DNA of 23,468 bases from the NCBI GenBank assembly GCA_031276985.1, contig JAISMA010000216.1:1-23468 (forward strand), written 5' to 3'. Origin of the DNA: Helicobacteraceae bacterium (GTDB lineage: Bacteria; Campylobacterota; Campylobacteria; Campylobacterales; SZUA-545). Below are positions 1 through 7,894 of the stretch, piece by piece. Below the pieces are notes generated by a model, which was not told the DNA's origin, did no database searches, and saw only the letters and a list, made by a program, of their open reading frames with translations. Position numbers and translations under genes: made by a program. Position 1 is the stretch's first letter. Every line of letters starts with the position of its first letter.

Positions 1-740
1 ATAAGCCGTTTTTGAGCAAAATCCAAACCGCCTAAATGATCGATTAATCCCTCTTTAAGCGCCTGTCTAGGCGTGAAAACGCGCCCGTTGGCAAACAGAT
101 GCGCGTTCGCCGCGTCCAAACTTCTTGCCTCCGCCACGTCGGAAACAAACATGGCGTATATATCTTGAACTAGGTTTTCAAGTTGCGCTTTTTCGGCGGA
201 TGTCGGATCGCGGTAAAAAACGCCTACCTCTTTATATTCGCCCGCTTTGACCACGTCGATTTTAACGCCGATCGTATCAAGCAGTTTGGCTACGTTCGCG
301 CCGCCCACTATAACGCCGATCGATCCGATAAGTCCGCCCGGATTAGCCACGATCTCCTCCGCCCATACCGAAGCGTAGTAGCTTCCGCTTGCCATAGTGT
401 CGGCGGCGTAAGCCACGACGGGTTTTTGTTGGCTTAGATCGCGTATCGCCATCATCATTTCCACGCTTGGCGCGACCGCGCCGCCCGGCGAATCCACCAC
501 AAGCAAAACGCCTTTGACATGTTCGGCTTTAGCCGCATCGACCTCCGCTAAAAATTTGGCGGCGTCAAAAATCTCGCCGCGCAACTCGATCGCGTATAAA
601 TTCGGCTCGTGCCGCCCAGATCGCGGCGCTAAAACAATCAGCGCCACGAGTAGCACAAACAAAACCGCTTTGAAATGGTTTTGAATAAACACGATCGGCG
701 CGGTAATCGGATAAAACAGCTTTTTGAAAAATTCAATCAT
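1..740 (-). CDS. sppA: Signal peptide peptidase SppA (short form), 3' end beyond the window
   Basis: Membrane-bound serine protease of the SppA/S49 family, which degrades signal peptides left in the membrane. I translated about 246 codons from the ATG at 740; the reading frame is open to base 1, so the C-terminus is missing. Residues about 23-38 form one hydrophobic segment near the N-terminus. The family motif DSPGG lies at 83-87. MASGSYY at 116-122 carries the probable nucleophile Ser118, and GEYKEVG at 167-173 carries the probable general base Lys170, giving the expected Ser-Lys dyad. The start shares one base with the stop of the upstream gene (TGATG), and a GGGGAGAG ribosome binding site lies inside that gene's end, so the two are very likely cotranscribed and coupled. 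The family call is firm. The substrate in this organism is inferred. Confidence 0.93.
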   Translation of the reverse strand, partial: MIEFFKKLFYPITAPIVFIQNHFKAVLFVLLVALIVLAPRSGRHEPNLYAIELRGEIFDAAKFLAEVDAAKAEHVKGVLLVVDSPGGAVAPSVEMMMAIRDLSQQKPVVAYAADTMASGSYYASVWAEEIVANPGGLIGSIGVIVGGANVAKLLDTIGVKIDVVKAGEYKEVGVFYRDPTSAEKAQLENLVQDIYAMFVSDVAEARSLDAANAHLFANGRVFTPRQALKEGLIDHLGGLDFAQKRL

Positions 741-1972
741 CAGACTCTCTCCCCGTTGATAAATATATTGTCCATCGCGCTAGGCGCGCGCAAAATCGCC
801 TGAAGCGGCAAAAGCGCGTCGTCGCGCGCTTCGCTAGGCAGCCTAAACGAAATAATATCAGCCGCGTAACCGCTCGCCAAGCGCCCCGCGTTCAGATTCA
901 AAACCTTAGCCGCCGAATCGGTAACGCTTCTTAGCAAATCGCGCGCCAACAGCGGCAGATCCAGCCCTTCGTGCATAAACAGCGCCGATCTAAGCTCGCC
1001 AAAAAGATTCAGCGAATAGTTTGAGCTTAACCCGTCGGTGGCGACCAGATACGGAATTTCGCGGTTTTTTAGCTTCTCCAAAGAGAGCAGACCGCAACCC
1101 AAAAGCCGATTGGAAACGGGACAGTGCGCGATCGCTCCGCCGATCTCTTTGATCGCGTCCAATTCCTCGTCGTCGGCGTTGGCGCAATGCGTAAAGATCG
1201 TTTTCGTATCGGCGAAAAACGACAAAAACTCTTTAGCGGAACAAAACGGCGCGTTCAGCTTGAAAACCCTTTCAAAAAACGGCTTAAACTCGCCGGAACC
1301 GCTTTCAAGCCATTTGCGCTCGCCTTTGCTTTCGAGAAAATGCGTTGAAAGCGGCGCGTTGCGAGATTGCGAAAGCGCGATCGCCTTTCTTACAAGCGTC
1401 GGCGCGACAGAGTACGGCGAATGAATCGCGATCGCCGATTGAAAGCGATCGGAACGGTATTCGTCGCTTTTGGCTAACCGCTCCAAAAACGCCGAAAATA
1501 TGCGATCCGCCGCGCCCGCGTTTGATCCGATCAACTCGTTGAAATAAACGACTCTTTGTTTAGCAAACGCCAAACTTTCCAGATCAAAACCGTAACTGCT
1601 AATCGCGCCAATCGTCGTCGTCCCGCCGCGAAGCGTATCTTCCAAAACCGCGTCTATAAGCTCTTTTGTCAGCCCTTTAACAAGCGTTTCGCGCTTTTCA
1701 ATCACGGAGGCTAACCACGCGATAAAACTGCCGTAATTAAGTTCGGCGGCGGCGAGTGAAAACTCCAAATGCGTATGCGCGTTGATAAGTCCGGGCAGCG
1801 CGATCGAGTTTTTGCCGCCTTCAATGACGGTCGTTTTTGTTTTCCATTCGGCGATCGCGGCTTGATCGTCGGTTATCTCCTCGATGTTTTCGTCGAATAC
1901 GATCGCGCCGTTACGCGCAATCGGACGCGACGGATCCATGGTCAATATAACGTCTGCTAAAAGCGTATTCAT
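740..1972 (-). CDS. mqnX: Amidohydrolase, probable aminofutalosine deaminase (menaquinone, futalosine pathway)
   Basis: Metal-dependent amidohydrolase of the SsnA/TrzN-like group, 410 residues. In Campylobacterota, proteins of this kind are assigned to deamination of 6-amino-6-deoxyfutalosine in the futalosine route to menaquinone. Visible motifs in order: the metal-binding HxH in NAHTHLEF (His66, His68), HSPYSVAP (His184), THFLES (His211), THCANADDEELD (His262), HCPVSNR (His283) and ATDGLSSN with the catalytic Asp313. All canonical ligands are present, so the enzyme should be active. The ATG at 1972 has no clear Shine-Dalgarno. The gene is divergent from yebC and shares with it an ATTATAAT promoter core. 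Its stop overlaps the sppA start. The superfamily is certain. The exact substrate and the symbol rest on lineage precedent, and another purine-like deaminase remains possible. Confidence 0.8.
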   Translation of the reverse strand: MNTLLADVILTMDPSRPIARNGAIVFDENIEEITDDQAAIAEWKTKTTVIEGGKNSIALPGLINAHTHLEFSLAAAELNYGSFIAWLASVIEKRETLVKGLTKELIDAVLEDTLRGGTTTIGAISSYGFDLESLAFAKQRVVYFNELIGSNAGAADRIFSAFLERLAKSDEYRSDRFQSAIAIHSPYSVAPTLVRKAIALSQSRNAPLSTHFLESKGERKWLESGSGEFKPFFERVFKLNAPFCSAKEFLSFFADTKTIFTHCANADDEELDAIKEIGGAIAHCPVSNRLLGCGLLSLEKLKNREIPYLVATDGLSSNYSLNLFGELRSALFMHEGLDLPLLARDLLRSVTDSAAKVLNLNAGRLASGYAADIISFRLPSEARDDALLPLQAILRAPSAMDNIFINGERV

Positions 1973-2002
1973 TTGGGTTGGATTGTAACCAAGCGCGCTT
2001 AA

Positions 2003-2010
2003 ATTATAAT
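2003..2010. promoter_or_regulatory. Shared divergent promoter core (-10) for mqnX and yebC
   Basis: ATTATAAT is its own reverse complement, so it offers TATAAT on the plus strand (2005-2010, towards yebC) and on the minus strand (bases 2003-2008, towards the amidohydrolase). Both would start transcription about 25 bases before the respective ATG. No good -35 is seen, which is usual for sigma-70 promoters in Campylobacterota. A second minus-strand candidate, TACAAT at 1984-1989, would give an almost leaderless transcript. Confidence 0.55.
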
Positions 2011-2042
2011 CGCGTCCATTTTTTAGAGTTTAAGGACGCTTG

Positions 2043-2753
2043 ATGGGTCGCGCTTTTGAATATCGCAAAGCCGCGAAAGAAAAACGCTGGGCGAATATGT
2101 CCCGCGTGTTTCCGAAGCTGGCGAAAATCATCACTATGGCGGCGAAAGAGGGCGGCGGCGATCCCGCGCTCAATCCCAAATTGAGAACGGCTATTTTGAC
2201 GGCGAAAGCGCAAAATATGCCAAAGGACAACATCGAGGCGGCGATCAAACGCGCAAGCGGCAAAGAGGCGGCGAGTATCGAGATCGTTACGTACGAAGGC
2301 AAAGGTCCTCGCGGCGTTATGATGATTGTGGAGTGCGCCACCGATAATCCCACGCGCACCGTCGCAAACGTGAAGATCGCGTTCGCCAAAAACGGCGGGC
2401 AGTTGGCGCAGCCGGGTTCGCTTTCGTTTATGTTTTCGCGCAAAGCGGTTTTCGAGATTGAAAACGACGGGAGTTTTGACGCGGATGCGCTGGAGCTTTC
2501 GCTGATTGACGCGGGGCTAGAAGAGCTGGAGATTGACGGCGATACGATCTACGTCTACGCGCCATATTCCGACTTTGGCTCAATCGCCAAAGCGCTGGAA
2601 GATCAAAAGATTGAGCCAAAATCCGCTAATTTGCAATATATTCCCAATTCGCCGCAGGAATTTAGCGAGGAGGCGATCGCGGAGATCGACAAACTCGTCG
2701 ATCGTTTGGAAGAGGACGACGACGTTCAGGCGGTCTATACCAATATCGCTTAG
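2043..2753 (+). CDS. yebC: YebC/PmpR family transcription/translation factor
   Basis: Member of the YebC/PmpR (TACO1) family, 236 residues, a three-domain acidic protein. Family members act as DNA-binding regulators or as ribosome-associated factors that relieve stalling. The N-terminus MGRAFEYRKAAKEKRW is the conserved family start, followed by GGGDPALNPKLRTAI and KAQNMPKDNIEAAIKRA, and a typical EGKGPRGVMMIVE stretch around 85-100. I start at the ATG at 2043, not the in-frame TTG one codon earlier, because the family begins MGRAF and AAGGA at 2032-2036 is well spaced for it. The ppx/gppA gene follows after 8 bases, so the two form an operon from the TATAAT at 2005-2010. The family call is secure. 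Whether it works in transcription or translation here is not visible. Confidence 0.95.
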   Translation: MGRAFEYRKAAKEKRWANMSRVFPKLAKIITMAAKEGGGDPALNPKLRTAILTAKAQNMPKDNIEAAIKRASGKEAASIEIVTYEGKGPRGVMMIVECATDNPTRTVANVKIAFAKNGGQLAQPGSLSFMFSRKAVFEIENDGSFDADALELSLIDAGLEELEIDGDTIYVYAPYSDFGSIAKALEDQKIEPKSANLQYIPNSPQEFSEEAIAEIDKLVDRLEEDDDVQAVYTNIA

Positions 2754-2761
2754 GGCGTTTT

Positions 2762-3652
2762 GTGATTGCGATCGATTTAGGCTCTAACACGATCCGCTTT
2801 TTGGCGCTTGACGAAAACGCAAACGCGCTGTGGGGCAAGCAGTTTGTAACGCGAACGGCGGAAAATCTGGCGCGAAGCGGCGAAATAGGACGCAAGGCTT
2901 TGGAGCGCGTAGCGGCGGCGATCTCGGCGGCGAAAGCGGAGTTTGATTTCTCGCCGCACAAGATCGTAGCCGTCGCCACCGAAGCGTTCAGACAGGCGAC
3001 GAATCAAAAAGCGGCGCTTGAGTTTTTGCATGATCGTTGCGGCGTTGATTTCGAGGTTATATCGCCTTGCGTCGAGGCAAAATTAACCGCGATCGCCGCA
3101 AGCCAAAGCGCGTCGCAAAGCGGGCTAAAACCGCCGTTTATCACGCTGGACATAGGCGGCGCGAGTAGCGAAGCCGCGTATATCGACGGCGATATTTTTA
3201 GGTTTGTTAGCCTGCCGATTGGCATTGTAACGCTCGCCGAACGCGCCTTTAACGACGACGAACTTCATCGTTTTCTGGACGGCGCGTTAAGCATGGTCGC
3301 GGACTTTGAAAGCCAAATCGCCGATTTGAGCGCGGCAAACGCCTTGATCGCCGTTTCGGGCGTTCCCACTACGCTGGCGGCGATCAAACTTGGATTAACC
3401 CACGAAACCTACGACAAGCGTATCGTCAATGGCGCGGAGCTTAGTTTGGCGGAGATTGCCGCGACGCGCAAACTGCTGCAATCGCTAAACGCGCGCGATC
3501 TGGAACGCCTAACGGGCAAAGATCGCGGCGATCTGATGATTACGGGCGCGGTTATGCTCGCTCGTTTTATGCGATCGCTCAAATACGAAAGCGCGAAGGT
3601 TTTCGACGAGGGCTTGCGCGAAGGCGTCGCTATTAACGCCTTGTCGCGTTAA
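2762..3652 (+). CDS. Ppx/GppA phosphatase family protein (short form)
   Basis: Exopolyphosphatase / guanosine pentaphosphate phosphatase family of the actin-like ATPase fold, 296 residues. The phosphate-1 motif AIDLGSNTIRF sits at the very N-terminus (3-13), and the phosphate-2 motif LDIGGASSE lies about 129-137. A late ISGVPTTLAAIK-like glycine segment (around 199-210) fits the family. It lacks the C-terminal HD-like and accessory domains of the ~500-residue E. coli Ppx and matches the two-domain short form common in Campylobacterota. It probably hydrolyses polyphosphate or pppGpp, but the two activities cannot be told apart from sequence. The start is GTG at 2762, eight bases after the yebC stop, with only a weak ribosome binding site, so translation may depend on coupling. 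No obvious terminator follows. Confidence 0.9.
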   Translation: MIAIDLGSNTIRFLALDENANALWGKQFVTRTAENLARSGEIGRKALERVAAAISAAKAEFDFSPHKIVAVATEAFRQATNQKAALEFLHDRCGVDFEVISPCVEAKLTAIAASQSASQSGLKPPFITLDIGGASSEAAYIDGDIFRFVSLPIGIVTLAERAFNDDELHRFLDGALSMVADFESQIADLSAANALIAVSGVPTTLAAIKLGLTHETYDKRIVNGAELSLAEIAATRKLLQSLNARDLERLTGKDRGDLMITGAVMLARFMRSLKYESAKVFDEGLREGVAINALSR

Positions 3653-3749
3653 GCCCCCGTCGCCATTCTTGTTCCCTGCTTAAACGTGTGGACGTTGATT
3701 ATCTTTTGGTCGCATTAAGCCTTCCATTCGCCATTCCCGCGCTCTTTCC

Positions 3750-3848
3750 GTCATTCCGCACGAAGCCGCCGAATCCAAATTAAAAATTAAAGCAATGATT
3801 GGCTTGCGATCATCTTAAATACTAGATACCCGCTTTCGCGGGAATGAC
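3750..3848 (-). repeat. Palindromic MITE-like repeat, 99 bp
   Basis: The element begins GTCATTCC and ends GGAATGAC. Each end holds a small palindrome: 3750-3776 (GTCATTCC...GAATCC) and 3825-3848 (GATACCCGC-TTT-GCGGGAATGAC type). Read on the minus strand, its first ~42 bases match the element at 14524-14637 closely (GTCATTCCCrCGAArGCGGG followed by wATCTAGyATTTAAGAwGATCGC). It lies in the 300-base gene-free stretch 3653-3952. The rest of that stretch shows only an 8-bp inverted repeat, TTAAGCAA (3899-3906) with TTGCTTAA (3928-3935), just downstream of the selU fragment. Confidence 0.75.
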
Positions 3849-3952
3849 CGACCCGTTATTGAAAAGTGGGCGCGAGGGCAGCGAGGCGACGCAGTTATTT
3901 AAGCAAGCGCGCTCTTAGCGTCTCGATTTGCTTAATTGCGCCTGAAAGCGAA

Positions 3953-4386
3953 TCAAAGCGGACGATCGCGTCCGTATTTAGGCGCTTTGCGGTAGACCTT
4001 GTCGTAGTATTCGCTTAGTAGCAAAAACGCGCAAGCGTCCAGATCGCGCTTGCTAAAAGCCTCGCTTACTGCTAAGACGATTTTGCGCGGCAGATGCGGC
4101 GCGATTTTTGTTGGCGCCTCGTTAAAAAACTCCGTCGAGATTGCGCCGTACTCGCTTGCGGCGCGTTTGATCCGATCTTCGATCGGCGTTTGGATATGGA
4201 CGCGAAAGCCTTTTTGCATAGCGGCGTAAAGTTTTGGCGGTAGGGTAACGCGTCCGATCGACTTAGATTCCGCTTCGATCGCGATCGGCGTTTTCAAATC
4301 AAGGCGCGAAAGCGCGTATTGAAGATCGTTTTCAAACTTGACGGTTTTTGGTTGCGCGTCCGCGCTTTCGCCAAAAAACAAAGTGG
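3953..4386 (-). pseudogene. selU: C-terminal half of tRNA 2-selenouridine synthase (SelU/MnmH), displaced
   Basis: This stretch encodes the second half of SelU, the enzyme that replaces sulphur by selenium at wobble uridine of some tRNAs. It shows FFGESADAQPKTVKFENDL (the family's FG...QP...FEN segment after the P-loop), AIEAESKSIGRVTLPPKLY (family ExES..IG...LP) and the ending LLLSEYYDKVYRK (family YYDxxY). The rhodanese domain and Walker A that should precede it are absent. They are found on the other strand at 11657-12142. Homology begins close to 4386. An in-frame ATG at 4402 opens a 149-codon frame, but its first six or so codons look unrelated, and there is no ribosome binding site of note. 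I read it as a remnant separated by inversion. The fragment cannot act alone because the nucleotide-binding and sulphur-transfer parts are missing. Confidence 0.88.
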
Positions 4387-4532
4387 TTATCGTATCCTTC
4401 ATTCTCTTTTGCGCGGGCGTTTATATGTTGGGCTGGTTTGCCGTTCCAATTTCGATTATCGTCGCCTTTATTCTGCGTTATAAAATACACAAACAAACCG
4501 CAACCATAAACAAAGACCGATCGTTACCATAA
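4384..4532 (+). other. Possible membrane-protein fragment next to the inversion point
   Basis: The plus-strand frame reads VVIVSFILFCAGVYMLGWF, then AVPISIIVAFILRYKIHKQ, and stops at 4532: two hydrophobic helices and a basic tail. The ORF's formal ATG at 4338 lies in the antisense of selU, so only the part after about 4384 can be meaningful. It starts almost exactly where selU homology ends on the other strand, as expected if a rearrangement joined two unrelated genes. No family is recognised, and chance hydrophobicity cannot be excluded. Confidence 0.35.
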
Positions 4533-5040
4533 AATCCGCCAACCTCGTTATTTCAGTAAAATCGCAAATCCATTCCCAAAACGTCCACATTGCATAAACA
4601 AATGTAATCCTCGATCGTCATGCCCGCAGAAGACGATCATATTTCTTTAAGCCAACGTAATGCCATAGCGTCATGCCCGCGACGAGTGACTGGGGCTTGC
4701 GCCCGCATCCGCTAGAAACGCGAGAACCAGCATTAAGGCATTCGTAATTCAATTGTAGATTGTTGTTTCGTCACATCCGCGATGCGCCAGCCGCGATAGC
4801 GGCGCAAGGCGCGAAGAAATGTGGAAATCTAGTATTTATATAATTGCGGATCGAATGCCGTTTGTAAGCGCTTTTGACCTTCTGTTTTTCCAAATTTATG
4901 TTTGCGCGTGGATGGCTGGAGGCAAATGCGAATGATTGTTAAGATGCGGCGCGCGCGGCTTGATTATTGGCGTTATCTCGATTTTCGCATTTGGGAAAAC
5001 TCGGATGCGTTTTTGGCGCAAAATCCTATCGGCGAGCGGG
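4533..5040. other. Gene-poor decayed stretch with repeat relics
   Basis: No convincing gene. GTCATGCCCGC occurs at 4618 and 4670, a degenerate form of the palindromic repeat ends seen elsewhere. A short plus-strand frame, 4932-5063 (43 codons, RARLDYWRYLDFRIWENSD...), has host-like codons but no ribosome binding site and runs 23 bases into the 3' end of the helicase gene. It could be a gene remnant. Nothing else structured was seen. Confidence 0.5.
4826..4878 (+). repeat. Partial copy of the palindromic repeat's inner segment
   Basis: AATCTAGTATTTA followed by ...GCCGTTTGTAAGCGCTT here parallels AATCTAGCATTTAA ... GCCGTTCGTAAGCGCTT at 14545-14593. The outer GTCATTCCC...GGG palindrome is missing or decayed, so this is a truncated copy of the same family. 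Confidence 0.6.
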
Positions 5041-7107
5041 TTATATGCGTTCAACGTAGTTAGAGAGTATTTCGCGTCGTATTCCGCCGAAATTTATGGT
5101 GAGTTTTTGTTCTCTGCCGACCTTTGCCACGCTTAAAACGCGCCCGATTCCAAAGATTTTATGCTTGATCAGATCGCCTTGCTTAATCTGCGGACGATCA
5201 TCTATCGTAAGACAGCCCGAAACCAAAGCGGCTTCGGCAAAAAAGCGGCTTTTTTTCATCGTTTCGCGCTTGCCGTGAAAAAAGCGGCTTCGCGCCGAAC
5301 AAAGCGTCAGGCTCTTTTTTGCCCGCGTGAAAGCCACGTAACCCAGCCGCCGCTCCTCTTCCATATCGCTTGTTTCGCCGATTAGCGGAAAGAAGCCTTC
5401 CTCCAATCCCACCACGAAAACGTGATCAAATTCCAGCCCTTTGGCGGCGTGAATCGTCATCAAATTAACCACTTCGCCGCCAAGCGCGTCCTGATCGCTC
5501 GCCAACGCGCTTTCGGACAAAAACTCCACCAATCCAGCGCCGTCGTTATTTGCCGAAAAATCGCGCGCCAATCCATAAAGCTCGTCTAGGTTTAGCGCGC
5601 GCTCGATCTCCTCTTTTTCGCCGTAGTAGCGGCGCAAACCAATCAGCGCCTCGAAGCGATCGATTAACTTTGCCGCGCTTTCATGCGTGAGCGCCGAAAG
5701 CTCTCTCATCGCCGCTTCAAACTCTCTTAGCGCCTGCGTCGCCTTTTTGCCCGCGATTGCTTCCAGCTCTTTGTCGCTCGCGTTTTCCAGCAGTCCCATA
5801 AGCGTCGTTTGGCGATCGGCGGCGGCTTGCGAGAGTTTCTTTTGCGTCAAATCGCCGATTCCGCGTCGGGGTTTGTTCAAGGCTCTGCGGACGGAAAAAT
5901 CGTCGTCGGGATTGACGGCGAGGCGCAGATAGGCGATCGCGTCTTTGATCTCCGATCGCTCGTAAAAGCCCACGCTATCGACGAGTTGAAAAGGCACTCG
6001 CGCTTTGGTAAAGCCCTCTTCAAGAGCGCGGGAGAGCGCGTTAATCCTAAACAAAACGGCGATATTTTTTGGCGAAGCGCCCTCGTCGATTCGCCTTCGC
6101 GCCTCTTTTGCGATAAACAGCGCCTCTTCGCTTTCGTCGTTTGACTCCTTGATTCTAATCGCCTCGCCGCTGCCCAAAGCGCCTCTGAGCCGTTTTTCGT
6201 ATCGCTCGCGGTTGTGTCCTATTAGCTCGTTTGCCGCTTTGATAATCTCTTCGGTCGATCGGTAATTGATCTCCAGCTTGACGACTTTCGCCTTGCCGAA
6301 GTGATCGCAAAAGCCCAAAATGTTACGCACGTTCGCGCCGCGCCAGCCGTAAATGCTCTGATCGTCGTCGCCGACTACGCAAAGATTCGTATGCTCGGAA
6401 CACAACTGCCGCAAAAGCTGAAATTGCAGCTCGTTTGTGTCTTGATATTCATCGACCATTACGAATTGATAGCGCCTGCTGATATACGATCGCAAATCGG
6501 GGCAATCTAGCATAATGCGGTGCGGCAGCAGCAGCAGATCGTCGAAATCGACGAGATTATTCGCAACGAGATAGGCGTCGTAGCGCCCGTAGATTTCCGC
6601 GATTGCCTCGAAGCGTTTTTTGGAGAGCGGATCGATTCCGTCGCTTTGCGTCAAAGCCATTTCGGGACTAACTATGGCGTTTTTGTATCGGCTGATCGCG
6701 CTCGCGGCGACTTTCGGCTCGATCGCTTCGCCGCAAAGTTGCTTTAGTATCCGTTTTTTATCGTCCGAATCGATAATGACAAAAGCGGGGCGGCGATTTA
6801 GCTTGTCGATGTGAAAGCGCAAAAAGAGCAGACCAAATTTGTGAAAGGTGAAAAGTTCCGGCGGATACGGCGCGTTAATACCGATCATGCCAAGCGCGCG
6901 AAAACGCATTTCCTGAGCGGCTTTGTTGGTGAACGTGAGCGTGAGCGTAGAGCGCGGATCGACGCCCAAAGAGAGCAGATAGGCAAGTCTTGTCGTGATC
7001 GTTTTGGTTTTGCCCGTGCCCGCGCCGGCGAGAATCAAAACGGGACCGTCGATTGTTGTCGCCGCCTCTTTTTGCGCTTCGTTAAGCTCGGCTAAATAGC
7101 GTTCCAT
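5041..7107 (-). CDS. uvrD: UvrD/PcrA-type superfamily 1 DNA helicase
   Basis: ATP-dependent 3'-5' helicase of superfamily 1A for nucleotide excision or mismatch repair and removal of proteins from DNA. From the start chosen here (688 residues): Q-motif LNEAQKEA at 8-15, Walker A AGAGTGKT at 27-34, motif Ia TFTNKAA, Walker B MVDEYQDTNELQ, motif III GDDDQSIYGWRGA, motif IV INYRS, motif V VNLMTIHAAKGLEFDHVFV, motif VI RLGYVAFTRAKKSL. It ends in the short conserved UvrD/PcrA C-terminal module (HKIFGIGRVLSV...). All ATPase motifs are intact. A GTG at 7152 would add 15 residues, but the ATG at 7107 places the Q-motif where the family has it and follows AAGGG and GAGAGG. UvrD and PcrA cannot be separated by sequence. 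It lies inside the segment inferred to be inverted. Confidence 0.95.
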   Translation of the reverse strand: MERYLAELNEAQKEAATTIDGPVLILAGAGTGKTKTITTRLAYLLSLGVDPRSTLTLTFTNKAAQEMRFRALGMIGINAPYPPELFTFHKFGLLFLRFHIDKLNRRPAFVIIDSDDKKRILKQLCGEAIEPKVAASAISRYKNAIVSPEMALTQSDGIDPLSKKRFEAIAEIYGRYDAYLVANNLVDFDDLLLLPHRIMLDCPDLRSYISRRYQFVMVDEYQDTNELQFQLLRQLCSEHTNLCVVGDDDQSIYGWRGANVRNILGFCDHFGKAKVVKLEINYRSTEEIIKAANELIGHNRERYEKRLRGALGSGEAIRIKESNDESEEALFIAKEARRRIDEGASPKNIAVLFRINALSRALEEGFTKARVPFQLVDSVGFYERSEIKDAIAYLRLAVNPDDDFSVRRALNKPRRGIGDLTQKKLSQAAADRQTTLMGLLENASDKELEAIAGKKATQALREFEAAMRELSALTHESAAKLIDRFEALIGLRRYYGEKEEIERALNLDELYGLARDFSANNDGAGLVEFLSESALASDQDALGGEVVNLMTIHAAKGLEFDHVFVVGLEEGFFPLIGETSDMEEERRLGYVAFTRAKKSLTLCSARSRFFHGKRETMKKSRFFAEAALVSGCLTIDDRPQIKQGDLIKHKIFGIGRVLSVAKVGREQKLTINFGGIRREILSNYVERI

Positions 7108-7281
7108 ACCTCTCTTGCCCTTAATCGCCCTTAATTCGCGTGAGTTTATCACACGCGGCTTTTAACGCCGCGATCGCGCCAAAAAGCGGCGCTTGCGATC
7201 GTCGCGAAGCAAGGGGCAAAAGGCGCGTATTCGGCTTGCGATTTGCTAAAAATATGGAGAAAATTTGATGAAAGGCGTAAA

Positions 7282-7366
7282 TGGTGCGGTCGGCGAGACT
7301 CGAACTCGCATGGGTCGCCCCGCCACCCCCTCAAGATGGTGTGTCTACCAGTTTCACCACGACCGC
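7282..7366 (-). tRNA. tRNA-Leu (anticodon GAG)
   Basis: The minus strand folds as a class II tRNA of 85 bases including an encoded CCA. Acceptor stem GCGGTCG/CGACCGC is followed by discriminator A and CCA. The D region is GTGAAACTGGTAGACAC. The anticodon stem CCATC/GGTGG encloses loop TTGAGGG with anticodon GAG (positions 34-36), reading CUC/CUU. A long variable arm follows, then T stem-loop GCGAG-TTCGAGT-CTCGC. The long variable arm and GAG identify leucine. A TATAAT lies 13 bases upstream of the 5' end. It is transcribed in the same direction as atpE but separated from it by a terminator. Confidence 0.96.
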
Positions 7367-7379
7367 GATAAAAGGCGCG

Positions 7380-7385
7380 ATTATA
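7380..7385 (-). promoter_or_regulatory. -10 element of the tRNA-Leu promoter
   Basis: The minus strand reads AATTTATAATCGCG with TATAAT at these bases. The tRNA 5' end is 13 bases downstream, which suits a short precursor leader. No -35 is recognisable. Confidence 0.6.
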
Positions 7386-7429
7386 AATTAGACGCGCTTA
7401 ACTTTGCTTTCGCCGCTTTCGCCAAAACG

Positions 7430-7464
7430 AACGCAAACAAAACCGTCCGCCAATCGGCGAACGG
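7430..7464 (-). terminator. Intrinsic terminator of atpE
   Basis: On the minus strand CCGTTCGCC, loop GATT, GGCGGACGG form a 9-bp stem (one T-G pair), followed at once by TTTTGTTTGCGTT. It begins 12 bases after the atpE stop and separates atpE from the tRNA gene. Confidence 0.85.
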
Positions 7465-7476
7465 CTACGTAAAAAG

Positions 7477-7809
7477 CTACTGCAAAGCGGGGAAAAATCC
7501 TGCGTACGGATTGGCGTAGAGCGCGATAATCGCAAAAACCAGCGTGTAGATCACCTGCGCTTCAATCATCGCCAGCGCGATAAACATCGTGGTCATCAGC
7601 TTGCCGCCCATACCGGGGTTGCGCGCCGTGCCGGCGATTGTCGCCGCCGCCGTGTTGCCCATACCGATCGCGCCGCCAAGCGCCGCCAAACCAAGACCGA
7701 CTACGGCGGCTAACACCGAGTAAGCCGCGAACGTTTCGCCCGCGTTAGCATCGACGGCGGCAAACGCCGAGCATGCCAAAGCGGCAAACGCAAAAAGGAC
7801 CTTTTTCAT
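7477..7809 (-). CDS. atpE: F-type ATP synthase subunit c
   Basis: Proteolipid c subunit that forms the rotor ring of F0, 110 residues. A hydrophobic leader (1-23, ending ANAGE) precedes the two-helix hairpin, a form seen in Campylobacterota. Helix 1 is the glycine-rich GLGLAALGGAIGMG (38-51), the polar loop contains ARNP (62-65), and helix 2 carries the ion-binding carboxylate Glu83 in MIEAQVIYTLVFAI. No glutamine lies in helix 1 at the sodium-ligand position, so proton coupling is more likely than sodium. The ATG at 7809 is preceded by GGGAGG at good spacing. It stands alone with its own terminator (7430-7464). A TATAGC on the minus strand at 7874-7879 may be its -10. The other ATP synthase genes are not in this window, consistent with the separate atpE of this phylum. 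Confidence 0.96.
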   Translation of the reverse strand: MKKVLFAFAALACSAFAAVDANAGETFAAYSVLAAVVGLGLAALGGAIGMGNTAAATIAGTARNPGMGGKLMTTMFIALAMIEAQVIYTLVFAIIALYANPYAGFFPALQ

Positions 7810-7894
7810 AGAAAACCTCCCAAAAATGCTTAACCCCGTTCGACTTGCGTATCCCTACAAGGCGGTTAGCGGCGCTATACTACTTGAAAATAGC

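Noticed and set aside
7108..7152. GTG start at 7152 for the helicase
   Set aside because: It adds 15 residues without family similarity. The ATG at 7107 has purine-rich upstream sequence and places the Q-motif correctly.
7477..7809. Sodium-type ATP synthase c ring
   Set aside because: The conserved glutamine ligand expected in helix 1 of sodium c subunits is absent. Proton coupling is the better reading.
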